Assembly (NCBI RefSeq): GCF_015689195.1
Contig: NZ_CP065044.1
Coordinates: forward strand, 3,844,001 to 3,908,000
Reading direction: 5' to 3'
Source of the DNA: Pectobacterium aroidearum
GTDB lineage: Bacteria; Pseudomonadota; Gammaproteobacteria; Enterobacterales; Enterobacteriaceae
DNA: 64,000 bases
Shown here: piece after piece, positions 51,752-61,310 of the stretch
Numbering within the stretch: the stretch's first letter is position 1
Layout: each line of letters opens with the position of its first letter
Notes under the pieces: generated by a model
Seen by the model: only the letters and a program-made list of their open reading frames with translations
Told to the model about the DNA's origin: nothing
The model's database searches: none
Position numbers and translations under genes: made by a program

Positions 51752-52774
51752 TTGAAACGCGATAAGAACGCCAGCAGCACTCCACCGCGAGCCCCCACGC
51801 TTGAAGATGTCGCACGTGCCGCAGGCATTTCACCCATGACCGTCAGCCGCGCGTTGAACAACCCGAAGATTGTGCGAGCGGAAACCGTAAACAGGGTGAT
51901 GGAAGCCGTCCGCGCTACGGGCTACATCCCCAACATGTTAGCGGGCGGATTGGCTTCCAGACGCAGTAAGCTGATTGCCGTCGTGGTGCCGCAGATCAAT
52001 AACAACATGTTCGTTGATACCGTTCAGGCGATAAGCGATGAGCTGGCCGCTCGCGGTTACCACATGCTGCTGTGCGTCGCGGGCTATACCAATGAATCCG
52101 AGGCGGAGCTTGTCGCCACCCTACTTTCTCGTCGCCCAGACGGCATCGTCCTCACCGGTATTCACCACACGCCCGAACTCAAACGTCTTCTGCTTAACGC
52201 CACGATTCCCGTTGTTGAAATCTGGGATCTCACACCAACACCGCTCGATATGCTGGTTGGTTTTTCCCATGAAAGTATCGGGAACGCTATCGGACATTAT
52301 TTGCTGGGTAAAGGACATTCGCGCTTCGGTCTGGTGTGGACAGAAGACACGCGTGCCGGACTGCGTAAGAAAGGGATTTACGACGTCATACAGAAACAAC
52401 CGGGCAGTCATGTACGTGAGGCCATCGCTCCCTGGCCCGCCACACTGGCCCTCGGGCGACAGGGGTTGAACGATCTTCTCGCCGATGGCGAGAATTTTGA
52501 CGCCATTATTTGCAGTTCCGATACGCTGGCACAGGGCGTAATGATTGAAGCCGCAGCCAGAGGATTAGCGGTGCCGAAGAAATTGGCAGTGATGGGATTT
52601 GGCGATCTCGATTTCGCCGCTCACAGCATACCGAGCATTACCACCGTCAGGATCGATCGCTGGAAAATCGGCACCGATGCAGCAGCAATGCTGGCAGAAA
52701 AGATTGAGGGGAAAAGCGTGCCCTTCCCCATCGTGGATATTGGTTTTTCACTAATTGAGCGCGAATCGGCCTGA
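51752..52774 (+). CDS. LacI-family transcriptional regulator
   Basis: The 340-residue protein has the LacI HTH (LEDVARAAGISPMTVSRALNN, within about 17-37), hinge helix (NMLAGGLASRRS near 61-72) and a periplasmic-binding-protein effector domain; it resembles GntR-type members. Its divergent position next to the dehydratase gene and the palindromes between them suggest it represses that gene and itself, with galactarate or a related acid as inducer. That is inference. An in-frame start slightly downstream is possible. Confidence 0.88.
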   Translation: MKRDKNASSTPPRAPTLEDVARAAGISPMTVSRALNNPKIVRAETVNRVMEAVRATGYIPNMLAGGLASRRSKLIAVVVPQINNNMFVDTVQAISDELAARGYHMLLCVAGYTNESEAELVATLLSRRPDGIVLTGIHHTPELKRLLLNATIPVVEIWDLTPTPLDMLVGFSHESIGNAIGHYLLGKGHSRFGLVWTEDTRAGLRKKGIYDVIQKQPGSHVREAIAPWPATLALGRQGLNDLLADGENFDAIICSSDTLAQGVMIEAAARGLAVPKKLAVMGFGDLDFAAHSIPSITTVRIDRWKIGTDAAAMLAEKIEGKSVPFPIVDIGFSLIERESA

Positions 52775-52816
52775 CGTTAATATCTAATCAAAACAGTTCA
52801 CTATAAGTAGTATCTC

Positions 52817-54676
52817 TCAAGAACGTGCCATTAACGCGCTAATTCGCGCTTCCAAACCGCTATAGCGCTGCGTTGGCGTCTTCACCGCACGACAGAGGAT
52901 CCTGATGTCGGTATAGAGAGATAAACGCTGGCGTGCACGGGTGATGGCGGTATACACCAACTCCCTCGTCAGCACCGGCAAATAGTGGTTAGGCAACACC
53001 AGCGCGGTATGATCGAACTCCGACCCTTGCGATTTATGTACCGTCATCGCATAGGCCGTTTCGTGCGGCGGCAAACGGCTTGGTGTGACGTCTTTGGTTT
53101 CGCCATTCGGCAAGGGGAAAAACACGCGTAGTTCACCGCTTTCCCCCGTCATGGCGATACCAATATCGCCATTGAAGAGGCCCAATGCGGCATCATTCCG
53201 TTCAATCATGACTGGGCGGCCGGGATACCAGCGGTTAAGCGGATTACGACTGCGCTGAATCAGCCCAGCCTGATGCAAAGCCTGCTCGATGCGCTGATTC
53301 AGCCCTGCTACACCAAACGGCCCTTCGCGCAGCGCGCACAGCTGACGATAGCGCTGGAAGGCAAGCAGCACAGCATCCGGCGAGGCTCCCGCAGCAATCA
53401 GTTGCAGATAATCACGATACCCTTCAACACACTGTGTCAGCATGGCCTGATACTCTTCAGCCTCAGCTAATGGACTACAGGTGATATCAGCAAACTCACC
53501 GTTCAGCACCGCACGCACGCGAACATCATCGCCGCCGTTCACTGCCAGCGCCAGTTGGCCAATACCGGAATGCGGATCGAAACGGTAGCTCCGGCGCAAC
53601 AGACAGATGCTGTCACTGACCGTCGCCTGTCCTTCAGGACCACTTTCATCCAATTTACAGCCCGTCAGCCGCTGCAGTTGCTGCGCCCGCGCACGGCTAT
53701 AGCCCGCCTCGGCAAAACGGCAGATATCCCCTAGTACTGCTCCCGCCTCGACGGACGCCAGCTGATCGCGATCGCCAAGAAAGATAATTCTGGCGTGTGG
53801 CGGAAGCGCAGCGATCACATTCGCCATCATCGGCAGATCGACCATCGACGCCTCATCCACAATCAGCACATCCAGATGCAGCGGATTGTCCTGATGGTGA
53901 CGCAGGCGCTGACTATCCGTCACAGCGCCCAACAGTCGATGCAGCGTCGTCGCCTCTTGCGGAAACGCTTCCCGCTGTTGAGGCTCCACAGACAGACGAT
54001 GCAGAGCCTGCCCCAGCGACTCCGTTAGCCGCGCAGCCGCTTTCCCGGTCGGCGCGGCTAATTGAATACGTAACGCCTCTCCCGTATTCAACTCAATCAG
54101 CGCCGCCAACAGCCTGGCGACCGTCGTGGTTTTCCCCGTCCCCGGTCCGCCGGAAATAATCGCAATGCGGCGCGTCAATGCGACAGCAGCGGCCACCTTC
54201 TGCCAGTCAACCTCTTCGCCCGCGTCAGGAAACAGCCGATCCAGAACCGATCGGATCGCAGGTTCATCAATCGACATCGTATCGCGCTCGCTGGCGATAA
54301 ACCGCGCTACACGTCCCTCACTCTGCCAGCTACGCTGTAAATACAGTTTTTCTCCTTGCAGCACCAGCGGCGTTGACGTCGTGCCGTCACTGACAGCATC
54401 AGACGCCAACAAACGCTGTTGCCATGCAGAAACCGTGTTTAACCCTGCCTTCGTAAGCAGCTGCTGCGCCAACTCAGGATCGCGGCCGTCAAACAGCGTC
54501 TGTGCCTGCAAATTCTCCAGCGGTAAACACACATGCCCCGCGCCCGAATGCGCGCTAAGACAAGCGGCGGCTAGCAGCAGATCGGGCTGCGTCTCATCCG
54601 CCAGCATTCTGGCAAACTGAATATCCAACGGGCGCAGCAGCCGTCGCGCCAGTGCCGTTTCAAGTAAGGCAATCAT
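52817..54676 (-). CDS. recD: Exodeoxyribonuclease V subunit alpha RecD
   Basis: RecD is the fast 5'-3' helicase of RecBCD, which resects double-strand breaks. The 619-residue protein (E. coli 608) has Walker A GGPGTGKTT at 176-184, the DEAS box (LIVDEASMVD) and C-terminal helicase motifs (AMTVHKSQGSEF). The start overlaps the recB stop by 4 bases (ATGA), so the two are translated together. Confidence 0.98.
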   Translation of the reverse strand: MIALLETALARRLLRPLDIQFARMLADETQPDLLLAAACLSAHSGAGHVCLPLENLQAQTLFDGRDPELAQQLLTKAGLNTVSAWQQRLLASDAVSDGTTSTPLVLQGEKLYLQRSWQSEGRVARFIASERDTMSIDEPAIRSVLDRLFPDAGEEVDWQKVAAAVALTRRIAIISGGPGTGKTTTVARLLAALIELNTGEALRIQLAAPTGKAAARLTESLGQALHRLSVEPQQREAFPQEATTLHRLLGAVTDSQRLRHHQDNPLHLDVLIVDEASMVDLPMMANVIAALPPHARIIFLGDRDQLASVEAGAVLGDICRFAEAGYSRARAQQLQRLTGCKLDESGPEGQATVSDSICLLRRSYRFDPHSGIGQLALAVNGGDDVRVRAVLNGEFADITCSPLAEAEEYQAMLTQCVEGYRDYLQLIAAGASPDAVLLAFQRYRQLCALREGPFGVAGLNQRIEQALHQAGLIQRSRNPLNRWYPGRPVMIERNDAALGLFNGDIGIAMTGESGELRVFFPLPNGETKDVTPSRLPPHETAYAMTVHKSQGSEFDHTALVLPNHYLPVLTRELVYTAITRARQRLSLYTDIRILCRAVKTPTQRYSGLEARISALMARS

Positions 54677-57600
54677 GAGGGAATTCCTGTATCAGCATCG
54701 TCAGGCGTCTTTCCCTTGAAGAGCGTATCAAGCCCGAAAACAAATTCAGCGGAGGGACGACAAGCAAAGATGCCATTGCCGGGGTGAGATTCCTCAACGC
54801 CGCGTAAAAACAGATAAAACACGCCGCCAAAATGGCGCTCATAGTCGTAATCCGCAATGCGGTGACGGAGATAGCGATGCAAGGCCAGCGTGTAGAGCTG
54901 ATATTGCAGGTCATAGCGGTGTTCGGCCATCGACTGCATCATGGCTGTCTGGGTGTACGCACTGGCATCAGGGCCAAGCCAATTGGATTTGTAGTCCAGC
55001 AGGTAATAGCGCCCTTCCCAGCGGAACACCAGATCGATAAACCCTTTCAACATACCTTTCACCTGCTGAAAAGAGAGTGCCGGACAGCGAGCAGATAGCG
55101 GATCGTGATGCTTTGCCAGCCGATCTAACTGCGCCGCCTGTATCGGTGCCTCGATCGGGATATAGAACTGCAATTCAGCCTGCTTATCTGCGTTATCCAA
55201 CGCCGATAGCGTAATCCCCTGTTCGTTAAGCGGCGTCTGCAAAAGCGTATCCATCCACGCCTTCAACACTGGTTGCCAGTGGGCTTCAAACCCCTGTAGC
55301 TGCAACTGCTCGGCCAGCCAGGCATCATCAACGGGTTGAGTGAAATCCAGCGTTTCAAACAGGCTATGCAAAAACGTCCCCGGACTCGCGCCGCGCGGGA
55401 ACGTATGAGGCGTCAGCTGGGCTTCATCCGTTTCCTGACGTTCACCTATCGCTTCAATATCCAGACGCGGCACCAGATCCTGCGCGCCTGCAGTACCATG
55501 TTGCTGAAGCCCCGAATAGCTGGTGACTCGCCAGCCATCGCGCAGTTGGCGTTCAATGTGGCGAGCCCGCAGCTCTGCCAATTCAGGTCTATCCGGCTGC
55601 CAGCGCTGTTCTTCCGTGGCCTGTAACGGTGTTAATGCGACACCGTCACCGACCATGCCTTCCAGCTCGCTAACCAACGTGGCAGCCTCAGCTTCTTTAC
55701 CGCGCTGGAGTAAATAACCCAACGCGCTCTGGTGCATATCGCTGCTGCCGTCTTTCTTACGTGACCGCTGAATCGGTGCGACGCCGACGCTACAGTGATA
55801 AATAGAACGGGTCAGCGCGACATACAACAAACGTAAATCTTCCGCCAGCCGCTCTTCTTCCGCCAGCGTCTGGCTTTCTTCATGATTTTGCAGATCCAAC
55901 ACGGCCTGATAGCTCTCGCGATCGTGATAAATCCCCTGATCCTGCACGCGGAAGTGGCTAATGAAAGGCAACCACACCAGCGGATATTCCAGCCCTTTCG
56001 ATTTATGGATCGTCACGATCTGCACCAGATGGCGATCGCTTTCCAGACGCAACTGCTGATTCTCTGCCTGCGGATTCGGCTGAACAATCTGTTGCGATAG
56101 CCAGCGTACCAGCGCGTGTTCACTGTCGAGCGTTGCCGAGGCATCCTGCAACAACTCGCCGATATGCAGAATATCGGTAAGACGACGTTCCCCTTCCGCA
56201 CTCGCCAGCAGGTTCTCCGCCAATTGATGGCGACTCATCAGTGCACGCAGCATGGGCAGTACGCCTTTCTGACGCCACAACGCGCGATAACCCGCAAATT
56301 CATCTACCAGCGCATCCCACGCGGTTTCACTTTGCCCTAATGCATCAACCTGCCCAGCATCCAACCCCATCAGAGCCGTCGCCATCGCGCTGCGTAACGT
56401 GCGCTCCTGCTCTGGAGCCAGCACCGCCTGCAACAGCCACAACATATCGCTGGCTTCCGGCGTACTGAATACGCTGTCGCGATTGGACAGATACACCGAA
56501 GGTATAGACAAACGGCTCAGCGCACCACGAATCAGCGAGGCTTCACGTCGGCTACGCACCAGCACGCTCATGTCGGATGCCTTGACCAGACGCCGGGAAT
56601 CATCGGTAACCAACCAGGCTTCATTACGCTGGCTGGCGGCGAGCCAGTCACGAATCTGCGCCGCACACTGGCGCGCCATCCGCTGCTGGTAATCCCCTAT
56701 GCCAATCGGTTCTGAACCCGTTAGCCAGAATTGCAGTGCAGGCTGCGGCTTCCCGGCAACCTCAAACACCAAACCGCGCTTAGATTCGGCAGGCTTGACC
56801 GGTAGGAACGGGATGTTTTGAAAAATAAAAGGATATTCGAGGCGTTCAAATAGACGATTAACGCCATGTACCATCTGGTGTGACGATCGCCAGTTCGTGC
56901 CCAGCGTATAATGTGCAGCCACTTCTCCGCGCGCGTGCATGTAGGTAAAAATATCCGCACCGCGAAACGCATAAATAGCCTGCTTAGGGTCACCGATCAA
57001 CAGCAGCCCACACTGCGGCTGCCCAACATACAGCGTCCGAAAAATACGGTACTGCTGGGGGTCGGTATCCTGAAATTCATCGATCATCGCCACCGGATAG
57101 CGTTCGCGAATGGCGCTGGCAAGCCGTTCCCCACCCGGCTGTTGCAATGCAACATCCAGACGGCTCAGCAGATCGTCAAACCCTAGCTCTGCACGCTGCC
57201 GCTTTTCCTCACTCACTGACTCCCGGATTGCCGACAGTGCACGCACAATCACTAAATCACGCAGCGACAGCGGTGTGGCGAGCAGCCGGTCTGTTTCCTC
57301 AAAGAGGGCATGAACGGGCGGTTCCCCTTTCTTCGTCTTTTCAATGAGCGCTTGCTGGGAAAACCGTACCAGATCCTTCGGCAGTTGGTAATCCAGCGTC
57401 GGCTGCTGCTCTGCCCACAGCGTAACTTTCTGTAGCCAGTTGGGTAGATGCTTACTGCTGTAGCTGCGTTTATCGACGCCAGAAGCACTAATCAACGCTT
57501 CCAGGTCCGCTGCTGACGCCAGCCAGCGTTGTTTATACGCGTCGATTGTCGCCACGATCTTATCGTGCCGACTCTGCAGCGTTTCGTCCTCTTCTGGCAT

Positions 57601-58257
57601 CAAGCGAAATGCAGGCGCTTCACCGTGCAGATAGGGAGCCAGGTCGGTCAGCAGGTTTTCCGGCCCTTTCCACTCCAGGCCGACAATACGTGCGACCTCT
57701 ACCGGCAACGGATAGCAATAACGACGCCAAAAGTCGGCGCAGGCCTGACGGCGCAGCGGCTGCTCATCTTCTATCAGCACCTGTTCAAAAAGCACACCAG
57801 ACTCAAACGCATTGGTACTGAGCATACGCTGGCAGAAACCGTGGATCGTGTAGATCGCCGCCTCGTCCATTTGTCGTTCGGCAGCCAGCAAGACATCGGC
57901 CGCATCGCGATGGTCAGAAATCTCCTCCAGCAGTTGTGCTAGCGAAGCATCTTTAGGCTTCTCCGACTCTTCACCCTGCGCACTTTTACGCAGGCAGGCG
58001 ATGCGTAAGGCGTGGATTCTGGCTCGAATACGTTCTCGCAGTTCTTCGGTCGCCGCCTCCGTAAAGGTCACAACCAGAATTTCCTCGACCAGTAGCGGAC
58101 GTGGGTAAGCGGCTTGCTTACCCAGCCCCAGTAGCAGGCGCAGGTAGAGCGCCGCCAGCGTATAGGTTTTCCCTGTTCCGGCCGACGCCTCAATCAGCCG
58201 CTCCCCCAGGAGCGGCAACGTCATGACGTCTAATGATTGTGGCGCGGCGCTGTTCAT
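54673..58257 (-). CDS. recB: Exodeoxyribonuclease V subunit beta RecB
   Basis: RecB is the 3'-5' helicase and the nuclease of RecBCD and loads RecA after Chi. The 1194-residue protein (E. coli 1180) has Walker A ASAGTGKT at 24-31, the MIDEFQDTDPQQY helicase motif II, and the C-terminal nuclease motif YYLLDYKSNWLG with catalytic Asp and Lys near 1090. It overlaps ptrA upstream and recD downstream by 4 bases each. Confidence 0.98.
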   Translation of the reverse strand: MNSAAPQSLDVMTLPLLGERLIEASAGTGKTYTLAALYLRLLLGLGKQAAYPRPLLVEEILVVTFTEAATEELRERIRARIHALRIACLRKSAQGEESEKPKDASLAQLLEEISDHRDAADVLLAAERQMDEAAIYTIHGFCQRMLSTNAFESGVLFEQVLIEDEQPLRRQACADFWRRYCYPLPVEVARIVGLEWKGPENLLTDLAPYLHGEAPAFRLMPEEDETLQSRHDKIVATIDAYKQRWLASAADLEALISASGVDKRSYSSKHLPNWLQKVTLWAEQQPTLDYQLPKDLVRFSQQALIEKTKKGEPPVHALFEETDRLLATPLSLRDLVIVRALSAIRESVSEEKRQRAELGFDDLLSRLDVALQQPGGERLASAIRERYPVAMIDEFQDTDPQQYRIFRTLYVGQPQCGLLLIGDPKQAIYAFRGADIFTYMHARGEVAAHYTLGTNWRSSHQMVHGVNRLFERLEYPFIFQNIPFLPVKPAESKRGLVFEVAGKPQPALQFWLTGSEPIGIGDYQQRMARQCAAQIRDWLAASQRNEAWLVTDDSRRLVKASDMSVLVRSRREASLIRGALSRLSIPSVYLSNRDSVFSTPEASDMLWLLQAVLAPEQERTLRSAMATALMGLDAGQVDALGQSETAWDALVDEFAGYRALWRQKGVLPMLRALMSRHQLAENLLASAEGERRLTDILHIGELLQDASATLDSEHALVRWLSQQIVQPNPQAENQQLRLESDRHLVQIVTIHKSKGLEYPLVWLPFISHFRVQDQGIYHDRESYQAVLDLQNHEESQTLAEEERLAEDLRLLYVALTRSIYHCSVGVAPIQRSRKKDGSSDMHQSALGYLLQRGKEAEAATLVSELEGMVGDGVALTPLQATEEQRWQPDRPELAELRARHIERQLRDGWRVTSYSGLQQHGTAGAQDLVPRLDIEAIGERQETDEAQLTPHTFPRGASPGTFLHSLFETLDFTQPVDDAWLAEQLQLQGFEAHWQPVLKAWMDTLLQTPLNEQGITLSALDNADKQAELQFYIPIEAPIQAAQLDRLAKHHDPLSARCPALSFQQVKGMLKGFIDLVFRWEGRYYLLDYKSNWLGPDASAYTQTAMMQSMAEHRYDLQYQLYTLALHRYLRHRIADYDYERHFGGVFYLFLRGVEESHPGNGIFACRPSAEFVFGLDTLFKGKTPDDADTGIPS

Positions 58258-61214
58258 TCTGCTGAAACCTTACCGACAGCTTCCGATGCGGCAGCCTCTA
58301 CCGTCGGCTGTGCTGCGGGGGCAGGGATCATCGCAGGCGCTTTCTCATGCGGTAACGTTTTCTGCAACGAAGATGCATCCGCGTAGGTGTGCCATCCCTT
58401 CGGCGCAGCATAGTCAGCTTTACCATGATGGCTACCGGAAACCTGTGACAGCACGGCGAGCCCTTCAGGCTTCAGCGCCTTCTGGAAGAAATCAGCCACT
58501 TGCGTCACCGTCAGCGGTTTGATTTGTTCAAGCAGTTTCTCACGCGAGTCAAAAGCAAAGTTTTCCTGATCCAGATCTTTACGCAGTCGGCCAGCTTCTT
58601 CGCCCAATGTTTGCGGACGCTGATTCAGTTCATTCATCACGCCTTGCTTATACTGCGCAAATTCTTCTTCACTCATTTCACGCAGCCGTTTTTGCGCTTT
58701 CAGGTAAAAATCTTCATAGCGCTGATAGAGATAAGCCGGCTGCTTGCTATTACTTTGCAGCAGGAAACCAATGCCCATCTGTCTGCCAACAGACGCCGGG
58801 AAGGCAAACACGGCATAGCCCAGTTGCTCTTCTGTTCTCAATTGGCTATAGAACCAAGGCTGGACGATCTGCCCCAGCACGGAGCTGTATGCCATACTCT
58901 GCGTTTCCGAGTAACCCGTCGGTACATACACCGCCGCTAACGCAGAATCCGTGCTGCTGCCAGGACGCTGTAGATTAGCAAGCTGTGTCTTACTGATTTT
59001 GACATCATCGCTGCGCGACAGATTTTCACCATCGGCCTTCAAATGCGCTTTCAGCGTATTTGCCAGTTCGGTGACTCGCTCTGGAGCCAGATTGCCGACG
59101 ACCAGCATTTCCGGCGTGGCTTTTTGCAGCAGATCTTTACGGTAGTTAACCACGTCCTGTAAACGGATATCCTTCAGCAGCTTACGGCGTTCACCACGCT
59201 CGAAGTAAGGCAGTTGCGACACAGCCTGAATCGGCTGTAATGCCTGTTCAAACGCTTTTGATTTCTCTACCGCATCCAACTGCTGCAAATACCAGGATTT
59301 TGCCTGTTCTAACTGCTCTTCCGTCGACGTAAAGGAGGCATAGCCATCCGCCAACGTCAGTAGCAACCGTGGTAAATGCTGGGTATAGCCATTGGCGTTA
59401 ATCACCAGACCATCATTGCTGCGGGTGGAGAAACTGATGCCACCAACCGAGGCCTGATAGCTGAGTTCATCCAATGCCAGCCCCGCCAAATAATCATTTA
59501 ACGCAAACAGCACCTGATTACGGGCGGTACTGCGCGCTTCCTGATTCCGCAGAAACAGCGTGATTTCCGCTTTCGGTTCATCGGCGAAGTAGTGGCTTGG
59601 CATATACAACACGCGTAGCCCCGGCTGATTCAGCAGGAGCGTCGGCTTAGTCATCGCCTTATCGGCTTTGATCAGGGAAAAATCATCGGGGATATACGGA
59701 TTGATCGTTGGCAACGACAGCGACATTTTCTGTCCCAGCGTTTTCCATTTTGCGAATGTGGCCGATGGAATTTTATCCATCTCGTACGGCGCATCGACAA
59801 AATAGGCCACTTTATTATGCGGTTCATTCGGACTGATGACCCAGACGCGTGCGTTCTGCGGCGTCATTTCGTCCAGACGTGCGGCGATAGCCTTTGGATC
59901 ATAACGATCCGCAACATACTGCGCATCCAGCGTATGTTCGACCGGCACGCTCAACATGGTATCCACCAGCCATTCGATGTAGTCCATATCCCGACTGATG
60001 GACGGATAGCGGAAATCCAGATCCAGAACATGCGCGATTTCATCAAAATAGCGCTGTTGAATCCCCTCGGTACGGATTTGTTGCAGGTAACGGAAGATGG
60101 CGGCAATCACCTCGTCACGCTGTGCCAGACCTTTATCGGTCAGCGAGGCTGAAATTGCAAACATGCCGCCGTTACGGTCAATGATCGGTGAAGAACCTGC
60201 ACCGATAGACTCAACCAGACCTTCCTTTTGTAACCAGTCAGAAAGCGTATTCTGGCTGCGGTTACCGATCAGATAGCTAATGTAGGTATCCGTCTTGCTA
60301 CGAAATTCCTGGCTAATATCGCTGACGCGAAACTCAATACGCAGCTGTTTTCTTGGCTGTGCGGGAACATAGTGAATCATTACGCCGCGCTGCTTCTCCG
60401 TCGTGACAGGAACGGTAACCGCGGGAACGCTGGCGTTGTGATTGGCAATACGCCCGAATGTGTCGGCCGCCAGTTTCGCCAGTTCCGGCAGAGGTTGATT
60501 GCTGTAAATCACCCCTTTCATCAGGTTGGCCGAGTAGTATTTCTGATAAAACTTCACCAGTTCATCATGCAGTTTGCTACCGGGTTTATCGCTCAGGGTC
60601 TCAAGATTGCCCCCCGAAAAACGCGCGCTCGGGTGCGCCGGATTCAGCGTCTCTGCACCTACCTGCGCCATGCGATGACCGTCACGCGAACGCGCCATCG
60701 TCAATTCCGCATTGACCGCGTTACGCTCACGATCGGCATTCACCGGATCGAGCAGCGGTTCCGCAATCGCATCGGCCATGCGATCGACCGCTGGCCGCAG
60801 CGCATCATTTTCCACTTCCAGATAAAATGCCGTGCGGTAAGACGCCGTGCTGGCGTTGTGGCTGCCGCCATGCTTTTTCAAAAATTCGGACAGGGCTTCC
60901 GGCTCAGGGTAACGTTTCGATCCCATCAGCACCATGTGTTCAAGGTAATGCGCTAGCCCCAGTTGGTTATCAGGATCGTTCAGCGAACCAATAGGCAACG
61001 CCAGTGATGCCAAGGATTTGGGTGCCTGCGGATCGGAAACCAGCAGAACGGTCATTCCGTTATCCAGCTTGATCGCCTGATATTGCCGCGGATCTTTTTC
61101 GCTTTTTCGAATGGTCTGCGCCAGCGGCTGCCAGCCTGTTTCTGCCCAACTCGCCGGAAGCCAGAATGTGAATAAAAGAAACCACCCGGTAATCCAGACC
61201 CACTGTTTACGCAT
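58254..61214 (-). CDS. ptrA: Protease III (pitrilysin)
   Basis: PtrA is a periplasmic zinc metalloprotease for small peptides. The ATG at 61212-61214 gives MRKQWVWITG and 986 residues (E. coli 962), with a GGAG site upstream; a reading nine residues longer is less likely. The signal peptide is cleaved after SWA near 24. The inverted zinc motif HYLEH is at 89-93, with the downstream Glu in the ERNAVNAE segment. It overlaps recB by 4 bases, a fixed but functionally odd arrangement. The C-terminus has an extra Ala/Pro-rich tail relative to E. coli. Confidence 0.96.
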   Translation of the reverse strand: MRKQWVWITGWFLLFTFWLPASWAETGWQPLAQTIRKSEKDPRQYQAIKLDNGMTVLLVSDPQAPKSLASLALPIGSLNDPDNQLGLAHYLEHMVLMGSKRYPEPEALSEFLKKHGGSHNASTASYRTAFYLEVENDALRPAVDRMADAIAEPLLDPVNADRERNAVNAELTMARSRDGHRMAQVGAETLNPAHPSARFSGGNLETLSDKPGSKLHDELVKFYQKYYSANLMKGVIYSNQPLPELAKLAADTFGRIANHNASVPAVTVPVTTEKQRGVMIHYVPAQPRKQLRIEFRVSDISQEFRSKTDTYISYLIGNRSQNTLSDWLQKEGLVESIGAGSSPIIDRNGGMFAISASLTDKGLAQRDEVIAAIFRYLQQIRTEGIQQRYFDEIAHVLDLDFRYPSISRDMDYIEWLVDTMLSVPVEHTLDAQYVADRYDPKAIAARLDEMTPQNARVWVISPNEPHNKVAYFVDAPYEMDKIPSATFAKWKTLGQKMSLSLPTINPYIPDDFSLIKADKAMTKPTLLLNQPGLRVLYMPSHYFADEPKAEITLFLRNQEARSTARNQVLFALNDYLAGLALDELSYQASVGGISFSTRSNDGLVINANGYTQHLPRLLLTLADGYASFTSTEEQLEQAKSWYLQQLDAVEKSKAFEQALQPIQAVSQLPYFERGERRKLLKDIRLQDVVNYRKDLLQKATPEMLVVGNLAPERVTELANTLKAHLKADGENLSRSDDVKISKTQLANLQRPGSSTDSALAAVYVPTGYSETQSMAYSSVLGQIVQPWFYSQLRTEEQLGYAVFAFPASVGRQMGIGFLLQSNSKQPAYLYQRYEDFYLKAQKRLREMSEEEFAQYKQGVMNELNQRPQTLGEEAGRLRKDLDQENFAFDSREKLLEQIKPLTVTQVADFFQKALKPEGLAVLSQVSGSHHGKADYAAPKGWHTYADASSLQKTLPHEKAPAMIPAPAAQPTVEAAASEAVGKVSAE

Positions 61215-61310
61215 GCAATTCTCCAACCTCATATCCATCACTTTTCACGTTGCAGTGCGTTATCTTCTCGCACCTCGAAATCGACTCGGGTATGACCCAA
61301 AACAAACTCA